Source: Conexibacter sp. CPCC 205762
GTDB lineage: Bacteria > Actinomycetota > Thermoleophilia > Solirubrobacterales > Solirubrobacteraceae
NCBI RefSeq assembly: GCF_030646155.1
Contig: NZ_JAUTDN010000024.1
Span: 19,830 to 83,829 of the forward strand
Length of the DNA: 64,000 nt
Reading direction: 5' to 3'
Part shown: in pieces, positions 11,282-19,755 of the stretch
How the letters are laid out: every line of letters begins with the position of its first letter
Numbering within the stretch: position 1 is the first letter of the stretch
Program-made: the position numbers and the translations under genes
Notes under the pieces: generated by a model
Seen by the model: the letters and a program-made list of their open reading frames with translations, nothing else
Told to the model about the DNA's origin: nothing
The model's database searches: none

Positions 11282-12178
11282 ATGGATTCGGTCGTTCAGA
11301 CGCTCGTCAACGGCGTAGCGCTCGGGGGCACCTACGCGCTGCTCGCGATCGGGCTGGCGATGGTCTACTCGGTGATGGGCCTGATCAACTTCGCCCACGG
11401 CGAGCTGCTCACGATCACCGGCTACGCGCTCGTCGGCGCGCTGTCGCTCGGGATCCCGTTCTGGCCCGCGGCGCTGGTCGGCATCGCCGCCGCGGTGGTC
11501 GCGGCGGTCGCGATGGAGCGGATCGCCTTCCGGCCGCTGCGCGGGGCCTCGCTGGAGACGCTGCTGCTGTCCAGCTTCGCGATCAGCGTGGTGCTGCAGG
11601 TGCTGTTCGCGGAGCTGATCTCGACGCGCGCCAAACCAGTCCAGACGCCGGGGATCTTCTCCTCCAACGTGACGCTGCTGGGCGTCTCGATCGGCAGCCT
11701 CCAGCTCGTCACGATCGGCGTCGTGATCGTGCTGCTGGTCGGCCTGACGGTCTTCCTGCGCAGATCGATGCTGGGCCGCAGCGTGCGCGCCGCCGGGATC
11801 GACTTCGAGATGGCGCGGCTCGTGGGCGTGCGCGCCAACTCGATGTTCCTGCTCGCGTTCGCGCTGTCCGGCGCGCTCGCCGGCGTCGCCGGCCTGCTGT
11901 GGGTCGGCCAGCGCGGCTCGGTCGACCCCTCGATGGGGCTGGCGCCGGTCATCGCGGCCTTCCTCGCGACGATCATCGGCGGCCTCGGCAACCTCTCCGG
12001 CGCGGCGCTCGGCGGCCTCCTCTACGGCCTCCTGCAGACCGTGCTCGAACAGGTCCTGCCCGGCTCGCTGCAGCCCTACCGCGACGCGATCGTCGTCTCG
12101 CTCGTCGTCGCGATCCTGCTCTTCCGGCCCAACGGCGTGCTCTCGCGCGGCCGCGCCGGCCTGGTCCGCGAGGCGTGA
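11282..12178 (+). CDS. livH: LivH-type ABC transporter permease
   Basis: 298 residues with about eight transmembrane helices. Family hallmarks are present: GGTYALLAIGLAMVYSVMGL near the N-terminus, INFAHGELLTITGY, and GGLGNLSGAALGGLLYGLL near the C-terminus. It forms the second half of the translocation channel with the LivM domain. It lies two bases after livF, in one operon. The gene order (LivM-LivG, binding protein, LivF, LivH) is shuffled relative to the classic livKHMGF order. Confidence 0.92.
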   Translation: MDSVVQTLVNGVALGGTYALLAIGLAMVYSVMGLINFAHGELLTITGYALVGALSLGIPFWPAALVGIAAAVVAAVAMERIAFRPLRGASLETLLLSSFAISVVLQVLFAELISTRAKPVQTPGIFSSNVTLLGVSIGSLQLVTIGVVIVLLVGLTVFLRRSMLGRSVRAAGIDFEMARLVGVRANSMFLLAFALSGALAGVAGLLWVGQRGSVDPSMGLAPVIAAFLATIIGGLGNLSGAALGGLLYGLLQTVLEQVLPGSLQPYRDAIVVSLVVAILLFRPNGVLSRGRAGLVREA

Positions 12179-12255
12179 TCGGCCTCCTCCACGCCGGCCG
12201 CTGCTACGCGGCCGGCCGCCTGCTCGCCGTCGAACCCACCACCGAAGGAACCGCC

Positions 12256-13470
12256 GTGTCACTGCTCGACAGCCTCCGCGCCCATCCGCTGCCGAAGGAG
12301 CTGGCGTTCGAGCCGGCCGAGTACGCCGACCGCCTCGCCGCCGTCCGCGCCGAGATGGAGCGGCAGGGGCTCGACGCGCTGCTCGTCGGCAACAGCGGCA
12401 ACCTCTGCTGGCTGACCGGCTACGACACCGTGATGCCGTCGGGCTCGACCTGCGCGATCGTCCCGCGGTCCGGGGAGATCGCGGTGATCTGTCCCGACCT
12501 GGAGCTGTCCTGCGTCGAGCTCTACACGGAGGTGCGCGAGGTCGAGATCGAGGGCTGGCACACCGGCCGCGACGTCGCCTCGCTGATCGCCGGCCGCCTG
12601 CGCGACGTCGCCGGCGCGGGCGCGCGCGTCGGGATCGAGCTGGGCAAGATCGACACCTACTCCTCGCCCGCGTTCGACCCCGCGACCGTGACCGCGGTGC
12701 AGCTCGCGCTGCCCGGCCGCGCGTGGGTCGACGCGACGCTGCTGATCCCCGGCCAGCGGCTGGTCAAGAGCGACGCCGAGCTGGCCGCGATGCGGACGGC
12801 CGGCGCCTACACGGCCGCGGGGCTGGAGGCGGCGGTCGAGGCCGTCGCGCCCGGCCGCACCGACAACGACCTCGCGGCCGCGATCTACGCCGCGACGATC
12901 GGCGCCGGCTCGGAGCTGATGCCGATCGACCCGATGGTCGTGCACGGCCGCCGCGCCGGCCACATGCCGTTCCTGACCCACCGCCGGATCCCGCTGGAGG
13001 CCGGCGACGCCGTCTACCTCGAGTCCTCCGGCGCGCACCTGCGCTACACGGCGCCGCTGATGCGGACCGCGAACGTCGGCGCGCCTTCCGCCGCGACTGC
13101 GCGCCTCGCCGACATGGCGCTCGCGCTTGTCGACGCGCTGCTGCGCGAGCTGCGGCCGGGCCGCAGCGGTGACGACGTCGCGCAGGCGGCGCGCGCGGCG
13201 ATCGGGGAGCTGCCGGAGCACACCTTCTTCCCGGGCACGTTCGGCTACTCGTGCGGGCTCGGCCTGCAGCCGACCTGGACCGAGTACCCCGGCTACGTCG
13301 CGGAGGGGTCGAGCTTCGAGCTGCGCCCGCGGATGACGCTGCACCTGCCGATCTGCCTCTGGTCGCCGCGCGATCGCACCGGCGTCGGCTTCAGCGAGAC
13401 GGTCGAGATCACTGACGCCGGCTGCGCGCTGATCACGCCCGGGAGCGGCCGCGAGCTGGTCGTCCGATGA
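12256..13470 (+). CDS. M24 (creatinase/aminopeptidase P-fold) hydrolase, probably metal-independent
   Basis: 404 residues: an N-terminal creatinase domain (~20-150, RQGLDALLVGNSGNLCWLTG) and a C-terminal pita-bread domain. In metal-dependent M24 peptidases the strand after GD carries the first metal aspartate (VDxGA), and a second aspartate follows. Here it reads GDAVYLESSGAHLRYTAPLM, with neither aspartate, as in creatinase and ectoine hydrolase, which act without metal. FGYSCGLGLQPTWTE and SETVEITDAG are also creatinase-like. The start is GTG 12256 with GAAGGA upstream. A role in hydrolysing creatine or a related C-N bond is inferred from the fold and the locus. It overlaps the next gene by ATGA. 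Confidence 0.82.
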   Translation: MSLLDSLRAHPLPKELAFEPAEYADRLAAVRAEMERQGLDALLVGNSGNLCWLTGYDTVMPSGSTCAIVPRSGEIAVICPDLELSCVELYTEVREVEIEGWHTGRDVASLIAGRLRDVAGAGARVGIELGKIDTYSSPAFDPATVTAVQLALPGRAWVDATLLIPGQRLVKSDAELAAMRTAGAYTAAGLEAAVEAVAPGRTDNDLAAAIYAATIGAGSELMPIDPMVVHGRRAGHMPFLTHRRIPLEAGDAVYLESSGAHLRYTAPLMRTANVGAPSAATARLADMALALVDALLRELRPGRSGDDVAQAARAAIGELPEHTFFPGTFGYSCGLGLQPTWTEYPGYVAEGSSFELRPRMTLHLPICLWSPRDRTGVGFSETVEITDAGCALITPGSGRELVVR

Positions 13471-14750
13471 GCGCCGCGCGACGCGACGCGATCGTGCTCG
13501 GCGCCGGCCTCGCCGGGCTGACGGCCGCGCGCGACCTCGCTGCCGCCGGGCTCGACGTGCTCGTGCTCGAAGGGCGCGAGCGGATCGGCGGGCGGACGCT
13601 GCAGCGGCCGTTCTGCGGGGACGGGCCGGCGGTCGAGATGGGCGGGACGTACTTCGTCGGCGCGCTCCAGCACGGGCTGCGGCGTGAGATCGAGCGTTAC
13701 GGGCTGCGCGTCGCGCGTGCCGCCGAGACGCCGCCGCTGCGCTGGCACACGGGCGGCGAGCTGCGGCGCACGTGGCCGCTGCCGCCGCAGCAGATCGCCG
13801 ACGCCGAGCGCGCCGCCGCGGCGCTGATCGAGGCGTCGAGGCTGATCGTCCCCGGGATGCCCTACGACGAGCAGGCGCTCGTGCCGCTCGACGAGCCGTA
13901 CGCCGCCTTCCTCGACCGGCTGAAGCTGCCGGCCGCGACGCGCGACCTGTTCGCGTCGCTGCCGTGCTTCTTCGCCGGAGCGCATCCGGAAGCGCTGCGG
14001 CTGCTGCACGTCGTCGACTGGATCGCGCAGCTCGATCACAGCGTCTGGGCGCAGTTCGCCGCGCTGGAGGAGACCTTCGCCGACGGCACCGGCAGCCTCG
14101 TGCGGGCGCTCGCGGACGATGCTCGCGGCTCCGAGGTCCGGCTGGGCACGACGGTCGCGTCGCTGTCGCAGGACGGCGACGGCGTCGTCGTGCGGACCGC
14201 CGCCGGCGAGACGTTCGCCGCCGCGCGCGCGATCGTGACCGCGCCGGTCGAGACGTGGGAGCGGATCGCCTTCGACCCGCCGCTGCCGGCCGACAAGCTC
14301 GCCGCGGTCGACGCCGGCCACCGCGTCCGCACGCGCAAGCTGTGGCTGACGGTCGAGGGCGTGGAGGCGCCGTTCATCTGCGCCGGCAGCGGCTCGCCGC
14401 TGCAGTGGATCTCCTCCGAGGGAGAGGTCGGCGGCGCCGTCCTCTGCAGCGCCTTCGCGGGGATCGCGGAGGCGCTGGACCCGGACGACCGCGACGCCGT
14501 CGAGGCGGCGCTGCAGCCGTACCTGCCCGGCGCGCGCGTGCTCGCCGTCGACCACGAGGCCTGGAACGACGACCCGTTCTCCGACGGGATCTCGTTCCGG
14601 CCCCGCCTGCAGACGCCGCTGGCGCGCAGCGAGGGGCGGATCCACTTCGCCGGCGCCGACGTGGCGATCCACTGGCCGGCCTGGATGGCCGGCGCGATCG
14701 ACAGCGGCGCCGCCGCCGCGCGCGACGTGCTCGCCGCGGCGCGCCCGTGA
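13467..14750 (+). CDS. flavin monoamine oxidase family protein
   Basis: 427 residues. The N-terminal FAD-binding Rossmann motif is VLGAGLAGLTAARDLAAAG, followed by the GG doublet in LEGRERIGGRT. The C-terminal FAD contact is IHFAGADVAIHWPAWMAGAI. These are typical of amine oxidases (MAO, putrescine oxidase, L-amino-acid oxidases), soluble enzymes that oxidise an amine to imine with O2. The substrate is unknown. Its ATG overlaps the stop of the creatinase-like gene, so the two products are likely to act in the same pathway, for example oxidising the amine released by the hydrolase. Confidence 0.9.
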   Translation: MSAARRDAIVLGAGLAGLTAARDLAAAGLDVLVLEGRERIGGRTLQRPFCGDGPAVEMGGTYFVGALQHGLRREIERYGLRVARAAETPPLRWHTGGELRRTWPLPPQQIADAERAAAALIEASRLIVPGMPYDEQALVPLDEPYAAFLDRLKLPAATRDLFASLPCFFAGAHPEALRLLHVVDWIAQLDHSVWAQFAALEETFADGTGSLVRALADDARGSEVRLGTTVASLSQDGDGVVVRTAAGETFAAARAIVTAPVETWERIAFDPPLPADKLAAVDAGHRVRTRKLWLTVEGVEAPFICAGSGSPLQWISSEGEVGGAVLCSAFAGIAEALDPDDRDAVEAALQPYLPGARVLAVDHEAWNDDPFSDGISFRPRLQTPLARSEGRIHFAGADVAIHWPAWMAGAIDSGAAAARDVLAAARP

Positions 14751-14774
14751 CATCACCAGACGAGGAGACCTGAG

Positions 14775-16076
14775 ATGGACCACGAGAAGGCCTACGACCA
14801 CGTCGTCCGGCTCGCCGGCGCGAGCGGCCCGCGGCTTGCCGCGACCCCCGCCGCGCGCGCCGCCGAGGCGCAGCTGACCGGCGACTTCGAGCAGCTCGGC
14901 CTTACCGTCGAGCGCCACGCCTTCCGCCAGCCGGCCTACCGCGCGACCGCGTCGTCGCTGAATGCCGAGCTCGGCGGCGAGCGGGTCGCGCTGGAGCACC
15001 AGCCGGTCTGGTTCTCCGGCGACACCGGCCCGGAGCCGGTGCGCGGCCAGCTCCTGCACGTCGGCAACGGCTCGGAGGGCTACGTGCGCGGGCTCGACCC
15101 GGCCGGCAAGGTGCTGCTGATCTCGCGCGACTCCTACCTCGACTACCCCGACGACGCGCTCTACCGGCGGCTGCTCGCGTGGAGACCGGCCGCCGTCCTG
15201 CTGACGACCAACGGCGGCCACGCCGCGCCGCTGGACACCTTCTTCGACTGGGAGAAGCACGAGCAGGAGCCGCCCCCGCCGACGGTCGTGATCCACTACC
15301 GCGACGCCGAGCGGCTCGTGCAGGAGAACGCCGGCGAGATCGAGCTGCTGCTGAACTTCGAGATCGCCGACGGCGAGTGCGCGAACCTGATCGCGACGCT
15401 GCCCGGTGCCGACCCGGAGGCCGGCGCGGTGATCGTCGCCGCCCACTACGACACGGCGCCGACCGGCGCGGGCGCGATCGACAACGCCGGCGGCACCGCG
15501 ATGGTGCAGTGCCTCGCCGAATGGCTCGCGGCCGAGACCGCCGCCGGGCGCCGCCCGCGCCGCACGGTCCGCTTCGTCGTCTACTCCGGCCACGAGACCG
15601 GCCTGCACGGCCCGCGCGCGCTCGTGCGCGACCGGCCCGAGCTGCTGGAGGAGACCGTCTTCGCGCTCAACTTCGACGTCGTCGGCCAGCCGATCCACCT
15701 CAACCACGTCTACGGGATCGCCGCGCCGTCGGTCATCGCGGCCGTGCGCGAGCGGGTCGAGGGGCTCGGCTTCGACTGGCCGGTCGCGGCGGCGGTCGTC
15801 CCGTACGACACCTTCAGCCTCTCCGGCGGCGGCGTGCCGTGGGTCAACCTCGGGCAGGGGATGACGAACTGGCTGCACACCGACGGCGACACCGTCGAGC
15901 GCGTCCACCCGAGCGCCTTCGTCGCGCCGCTCGCCTTCTCGCGCGCGGTGTTGGAGTGGGCGACCGGCGATGCCGAGATCGAGCAGGGCTACCCGGAGGG
16001 GCTGACCGCCTCGGTCAGAGCGTGCAGCGAGCTGTGGGGCTGGGACCTCACCTGGAGCGGGGCGGAGGTCGCCTGA
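14775..16076 (+). CDS. M28-family zinc peptidase/amidohydrolase
   Basis: 433 residues with no signal peptide, so cytoplasmic. A PA-like insert lies near residues 90-190. The catalytic core has zinc-ligand motifs typical of M28: VIVAAHYDTAPTG, then GAIDNAGGTAMVQ (bridging Asp) and YSGHETGLHGPRAL (Glu). Family members are aminopeptidases or glutaminyl-cyclase-like enzymes; here the setting suggests hydrolysis of a small amide or dipeptide. GAGGAGACC gives a good ribosome-binding site for ATG 14775. The stop overlaps the next ATG (TGATG). Confidence 0.85.
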   Translation: MDHEKAYDHVVRLAGASGPRLAATPAARAAEAQLTGDFEQLGLTVERHAFRQPAYRATASSLNAELGGERVALEHQPVWFSGDTGPEPVRGQLLHVGNGSEGYVRGLDPAGKVLLISRDSYLDYPDDALYRRLLAWRPAAVLLTTNGGHAAPLDTFFDWEKHEQEPPPPTVVIHYRDAERLVQENAGEIELLLNFEIADGECANLIATLPGADPEAGAVIVAAHYDTAPTGAGAIDNAGGTAMVQCLAEWLAAETAAGRRPRRTVRFVVYSGHETGLHGPRALVRDRPELLEETVFALNFDVVGQPIHLNHVYGIAAPSVIAAVRERVEGLGFDWPVAAAVVPYDTFSLSGGGVPWVNLGQGMTNWLHTDGDTVERVHPSAFVAPLAFSRAVLEWATGDAEIEQGYPEGLTASVRACSELWGWDLTWSGAEVA

Positions 16077-16489
16077 TGGCCGCTGCGGAGAGCGGTGCGG
16101 GCGCGCCCGGCGTCGCGCGCGGCGCGGGCGCGGGCGCAGACGCGGTCGTCGCCGTGACGCGCGAGGGGATCGAGCCGACGGTGCCCGCGATCGGGCCTGA
16201 CGACGTGCTCAGCGAGACGTGGAGCGAGCTGGCGTGGAACCGGCTCGTGACCGGCGGCGGCGTCGCGATCGGCTCGTGGCACGGCGAGCCCGGCCGGCTG
16301 CGGATCGACGACCAACCGCATGACGAGCTGTCGGTGATCCAGTCCGGCCGCGTCGCGATCGTCGCCGACGGCGGGGCGCGCAGCGAGTTCGGCGCCGGCG
16401 AGGCGTTCGTGCTGCGGGCCGGCTTCAGCGGCGTCTGGGAGACGCTCGAGCCGACCGACAAGGTCTACGCGCTGCAGGTGCCGAAGTGA
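16076..16489 (+). CDS. cupin-domain protein
   Basis: A 137-residue single-domain cupin (HDELSVIQSGRVAIVADGGA then EFGAGEAFVLRAGFSGVWET), similar to the EutQ/DUF861 branch in which the cupin ends in a Trp-Glu motif. The N-terminal ~30 residues are Ala/Gly-rich and possibly disordered; the true start might be internal. The start ATG shares its A with the upstream stop, and its own stop overlaps the following cupin gene, so three genes are translationally coupled. The function is unknown; such cupins accompany catabolic operons and may be isomerases or small-molecule binders. Confidence 0.8.
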   Translation: MAAAESGAGAPGVARGAGAGADAVVAVTREGIEPTVPAIGPDDVLSETWSELAWNRLVTGGGVAIGSWHGEPGRLRIDDQPHDELSVIQSGRVAIVADGGARSEFGAGEAFVLRAGFSGVWETLEPTDKVYALQVPK

Positions 16490-17172
16490 GCGCGCCGCAG
16501 CCGCCGGTCGCTCACGTCGACGACGAGCGCGAGTGGACCGAGTTCGGCGACGACGCCGTCTGGTACCTGCACGAGCAGACGACCGCGGAGGGCGCGGCGG
16601 CGACCGTCCGCTGCGGCCTCTTCCGCGTCGCGCCCGCGCCGTCGCAGCTGACGCTGCCCTACCACGAGACGATCGTCACGCTCGCGGGCGAGGGCACCAC
16701 GACGGTCGGCGGGCAGGCGGTCGAGATCGCCCCCGGCCGGCAGCTGTTCCTGGAGGCGGGCGCGGCGGCGACGTTCGCGCCGCGCAGCCTGAACGTCGAG
16801 TTCATCACCGTGGTGGAGGCGGCGGGCGGCGACGCTGCGAGCGGCGCGGCAGGCGATGCGGCGGCCGGCGCGGCGCCCGCGCCCGCGCTCGGCCTCGCCG
16901 TGCTCGACGGCGCCGAGCCGGCGCTGCTGCGCACCGCCGCGGCGGCGCCCGCCGTCACGGCCGGGACGATCCGCCTCGCGGCGGGCGAGCACGAGCAGCA
17001 GGACGACGCCGACCGCAGCCTGGTCGTGCTCGACGGGGCCGGCGAGCTGCTGCTGCCCGACGGCACGGCGCGGCACCTGCGGGCCGGCACGATCGCCTTC
17101 CTCCCGCGTGGGCAGCGGGTCGCCTGGCGCGTCCGCGACCCGCTGCGGGCGTTCGTCACCGCGGTGCGCTGA
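16486..17172 (+). CDS. bicupin protein
   Basis: 228 residues with two cupin half-barrels. Residues ~40-110 contain LPYHETIVTLAGEGTTTVGG with EIAPGRQLFLEAG, and residues ~160-225 contain LDGAGELLLPDGTARHLRAG with TIAFLPRGQRVAWRV, joined by an Ala/Gly/Asp linker. The metal histidines of classical cupins are largely absent in the second barrel. The overall layout resembles AraC-free sugar- or ureidoglycine-type cupins, but no substrate is assigned. It is the last gene of the plus-strand operon; a strong hairpin follows at 17180-17210. Confidence 0.75.
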   Translation: MSAPQPPVAHVDDEREWTEFGDDAVWYLHEQTTAEGAAATVRCGLFRVAPAPSQLTLPYHETIVTLAGEGTTTVGGQAVEIAPGRQLFLEAGAAATFAPRSLNVEFITVVEAAGGDAASGAAGDAAAGAAPAPALGLAVLDGAEPALLRTAAAAPAVTAGTIRLAAGEHEQQDDADRSLVVLDGAGELLLPDGTARHLRAGTIAFLPRGQRVAWRVRDPLRAFVTAVR

Positions 17173-17179
17173 AGCGGAC

Positions 17180-17210
17180 GCGGGCGGCGGCGGCGCGCGC
17201 CGCCGCCCGC
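17180..17210. terminator. convergent GC-rich hairpin terminator
   Basis: A perfect 12-bp stem, GCGGGCGGCGGC at 17180-17191 and GCCGCCGCCCGC at 17199-17210, with a 7-nt loop. It lies between the ends of the convergent bicupin and M20 genes. There is no T-run, as is usual for actinobacterial terminators. Confidence 0.6.
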
Positions 17211-17215
17211 GCGCG

Positions 17216-18526
17216 TCAGCGCGGCTCGACGATGCGCGCGGCGGCTGACACGGCCGCGGCGTAGGCGCCGAGGGCGGCGACGAGGTCGTCCTCGGCGCTG
17301 TCCTCGATGCGGTTGTGGCTGATCCCGCCGATGCTGCGCACGAACAGCATCGCCGCCGGCACGCCGGCGCGGGCGACGGCGACGGAGTCGTGCAGCGCGC
17401 CGGAGACGAGCGCGCGGGAGCCGGCATCGCTCGTGCCAGCCGCGCCGCTATCTGCGCCAGCCGCGCCGCTATCTGCGTCAGCCGCGCCGCGGTCTGCGGC
17501 GACCGCCGCCTCCAACGCCGCCACCAGCCGCGCGTCGAACGCGACGGCGGGCGTCGCCCACAGCGGCGCGACCTCGACCTCGACGCGCTCGTCGGCGGCG
17601 ATCTCGCGCGCGGCCCGCTCGACCGCCGCGCGCAGCGCGAGCAGCTCCTGCTGGCGCTCGTGGCGCAGGTCGACGAGCAGCTCGGCACGGCCGGCGACGG
17701 CTGTCACGATCCCCGGCTCCAGGCGCAGCGCGCCCGCGGTCGCGAGGCCTCCGGCGGTCGCGGCCGCGTCGCGTGCGGCGAGCGCCAGGCGGGCCGCGGC
17801 GGCGCCGGCGTCGCGGCGCAGCGGCAGCGGCGTCGTCCCGGCGTGGGCGGCCTGACCGGCGAAGACCACGCGCAGCCGCTCGACGCCGACCGCGCCGCGC
17901 GGCACACCGAGCGCTCGCCCAGCCGCTTCCAGCACCGGCCCCTGCTCGATGTGCAGCTCCAGCAGCGCGTCGACCTGCGCGAGCCGCTCGGAGGCCTCCG
18001 GCATCGCCGCCACCGCCACGCCGTGCGCGGCCGCGACGTCGGCGAAGCGCGCGCCGTCGGCGTCGCGCAGCTCGGCGACGGCCGCGGCGTCGAGCAGCCC
18101 GCAGGCGGCGGACGAGCCGAGCAGGCTGTGGCCGAAGCGCGCGCCCTCCTCGTCGGCCCAGTCGACGAGCGCCAGCGTCGCCTCGCGCCAGCCCTGCTCC
18201 GCGGCGCTGCGCACGACCTCCAGCGCGGCGACGACGCCGAGCGCGCCGTCGAGCCAGCCGCCGTCGGGGACCGAGTCGAGGTGCGAGCCGAGCGCCAGCG
18301 TCGGCGTGCCCGGATGGCCGGGCAGCAGCGCCCAGCCGTTGGCGGCGGCGTCGTGCTCGACCGCGACCCCGCAGGCGGCCAGGCGCTCGCGCAGCCACGC
18401 GCGCGCGGCCAGCCAGGTCGGCGTCCAGGCGACGCGCTGGGCGCCGCCCGCGTCGGAGGTCAGCGCCGCCAGCTCGCGCAGGTCGGCGACCATGCGCCGG
18501 CCGTCGACGCGCAGCTCAGGCGTCAT
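17216..18526 (-). CDS. M20-family N-carbamoyl-amino-acid/allantoate amidohydrolase
   Basis: 436 residues. The M20 di-metal ligands are recognisable: LALGSHLDSVPDGGWLDGAL (His, bridging Asp), WADEEGARFGHSLLGS (Glu-Glu), LLELHIEQGPVLE and the C-terminal GGISHNRIEDSAEDD. HIEQGP and SHNxxE are hallmarks of the hydantoinase/carbamoylase branch (HyuC, AllC, ureidoglycolate and beta-ureidopropionase relatives), which hydrolyse ureido groups to ammonia and CO2. Its start lies inside the end of the upstream guanidino-enzyme gene (11-bp overlap), so both are one minus-strand operon. A triplicated 21-bp repeat adds an Ala/Gly/Ser/Asp-rich loop near residue 350. Confidence 0.9.
   Translation of the reverse strand: MTPELRVDGRRMVADLRELAALTSDAGGAQRVAWTPTWLAARAWLRERLAACGVAVEHDAAANGWALLPGHPGTPTLALGSHLDSVPDGGWLDGALGVVAALEVVRSAAEQGWREATLALVDWADEEGARFGHSLLGSSAACGLLDAAAVAELRDADGARFADVAAAHGVAVAAMPEASERLAQVDALLELHIEQGPVLEAAGRALGVPRGAVGVERLRVVFAGQAAHAGTTPLPLRRDAGAAAARLALAARDAAATAGGLATAGALRLEPGIVTAVAGRAELLVDLRHERQQELLALRAAVERAAREIAADERVEVEVAPLWATPAVAFDARLVAALEAAVAADRGAADADSGAAGADSGAAGTSDAGSRALVSGALHDSVAVARAGVPAAMLFVRSIGGISHNRIEDSAEDDLVAALGAYAAAVSAAARIVEPR
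17435..17497. repeat. three tandem 21-bp units inside the M20 gene
   Basis: Units at 17435-17455, 17456-17476 and 17477-17497; the first two are identical and the third differs at three positions. Each adds seven residues (Ala-Asp-Ser-Gly-Ala-Ala-Gly on the minus strand), so the reading frame is kept. It is a likely slippage-variable surface loop. Confidence 0.85.
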
Positions 18527-19538
18527 CGCGCAGCAGCTCCATCGTCGAGCAGTGGATCCCGCCGCCGTTGCGGTGGACCTCGTCGAAGGGGATCGTCAGC
18601 ACCTCGATCCCGCGCTCGCGCAGCAGCTCCGCGGTCCGCGGAGCGGCGGTCGAGGTCAGCACGCGGCCGGGCGAGAGCGTCAGCAGGTTGAGCGCCCACG
18701 GCTCCTGCGGGTGCGCCCAGATCAGCTCGATCCCGAGCGCGCGCAGATCCTCCATGAAGGTGTACGGCAGCCCCTCGGCGTTCACCAGCGCGCGGTCGCG
18801 GTCGACCATCGCGAAGTGGATGTCGAGGTGGACGACGAAGCCCGGCAGGTCGACGACCATCAGCTCCCAGCTGATCCGCGCCAGCGTCGCGCGCAGCTGC
18901 TCGGCGCCCTCGCGGTTGCAGCGAACGGACGTGCCGAGCGCCGCGAGGCCGGGGCGCAGCTTCATGAACGAGCCGCCCTCCAGCGTGGCGCTGCCGACCG
19001 TCGTCGCGAGGATCGGCAGGCCCAGCGCGGCGACCGTGCGCGTGACGTCGGCCTCCTCCCCGCGGCGCATCCGCGGCGCGAGCCGGCCGATGATCGCGCC
19101 GCCGCGGACGGTCACGAGCGGGTCGCGGACGTAGCCGGCCTTCGTGAACGGGAACGGCAGCGGCTCGGCGACGTGGACCTCGACGCCCTCGGCTCGCAGC
19201 GTCGCGACGAGCCCGGCGTGCTCGGCGTGGAAGCCTGCGAGGTCGGGCGCCGCGCCGCCGGTGAAGTACCAGTTGCCGTCCGGGTCCACCAGCGCGTCCA
19301 GCTCGGGCCGGTAGTGCTGCGGCGCGATCGCCTCCAGCGCCGGGCCGGGCGCGCGCACGAGCACCTTGCGCAGGCGGCCGACCTCGTCGGAGGCGCCCCA
19401 GCGCTCGCCCCACACCTGCGCCAGCTCACCCGGGTCCTCGAACGGCGGCTCGGGCGCGGGCGGCGTCAGCAGCTGGTGCGAGCCCGGCGGCGGCGCCGCG
19501 TAGCCGTCGAGTGCGTCGAGCCCGAGTGCTCCTGACAT
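18516..19538 (-). CDS. guanidino-group-modifying enzyme (arginine deiminase/amidinotransferase superfamily)
   Basis: 340 residues. Superfamily features in order: LRKVLVRAPGP near residue 60, GYVRDPLVTVRGG (substrate Asp), TLEGGSFMKL (Glu), FVVHLDIHFAMVD (catalytic His) and C-terminal NGGGIHCSTMEL (catalytic Cys). This is the beta/alpha-propeller of arginine deiminase, DDAH and glycine amidinotransferase, enzymes that attack the guanidinium carbon through a cysteine. Hydrolysis versus transfer cannot be decided. The start is ATG 19538, preceded by GGAAGGAC; longer in-frame codons cross the divergent regulatory hairpin and are rejected. It overlaps the downstream M20 amidohydrolase, suggesting guanidino-to-ureido-to-amine processing. 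Confidence 0.85.
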   Translation of the reverse strand: MSGALGLDALDGYAAPPPGSHQLLTPPAPEPPFEDPGELAQVWGERWGASDEVGRLRKVLVRAPGPALEAIAPQHYRPELDALVDPDGNWYFTGGAAPDLAGFHAEHAGLVATLRAEGVEVHVAEPLPFPFTKAGYVRDPLVTVRGGAIIGRLAPRMRRGEEADVTRTVAALGLPILATTVGSATLEGGSFMKLRPGLAALGTSVRCNREGAEQLRATLARISWELMVVDLPGFVVHLDIHFAMVDRDRALVNAEGLPYTFMEDLRALGIELIWAHPQEPWALNLLTLSPGRVLTSTAAPRTAELLRERGIEVLTIPFDEVHRNGGGIHCSTMELLRDDA

Positions 19539-19659
19539 CTGTCCGTCCTTCCGGGGTTTCCGAGGGGGTGAGCCGAGTCGCACGCTACGCGCGCGGGTGC
19601 GCGCCCAGCCACTGCGGATCGTCCAAAGTCGCATGCGCCGTTTCGTGCGCTGCCAGGTG

Positions 19660-19700
19660 GCGCGCGCCGTTCGGTCGATCCTCCGACGAACGGCGCGCGC
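19660..19700. promoter_or_regulatory. long inverted repeat in the divergent intergenic region
   Basis: GCGCGCGCCGTTCG (19660-19673) and CGAACGGCGCGCGC (19687-19700) form a perfect 14-bp inverted repeat with a 13-nt spacer. It lies between the divergent guanidino-enzyme and FAD-oxidase genes. It may be an operator shared by both promoters or a leader hairpin of the FAD-oxidase gene. Confidence 0.5.
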
Positions 19701-19755
19701 TTTCGGGCTCCGTCCAGTTGGGCTGCGCCACGGCGTCGGCGATGCTCTCAATCCC

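Noticed and set aside
13293..15908. An 871-codon minus-strand open frame
   Set aside because: Antisense to the amine oxidase and M28 genes with low-complexity Arg/Asp/Val translation.
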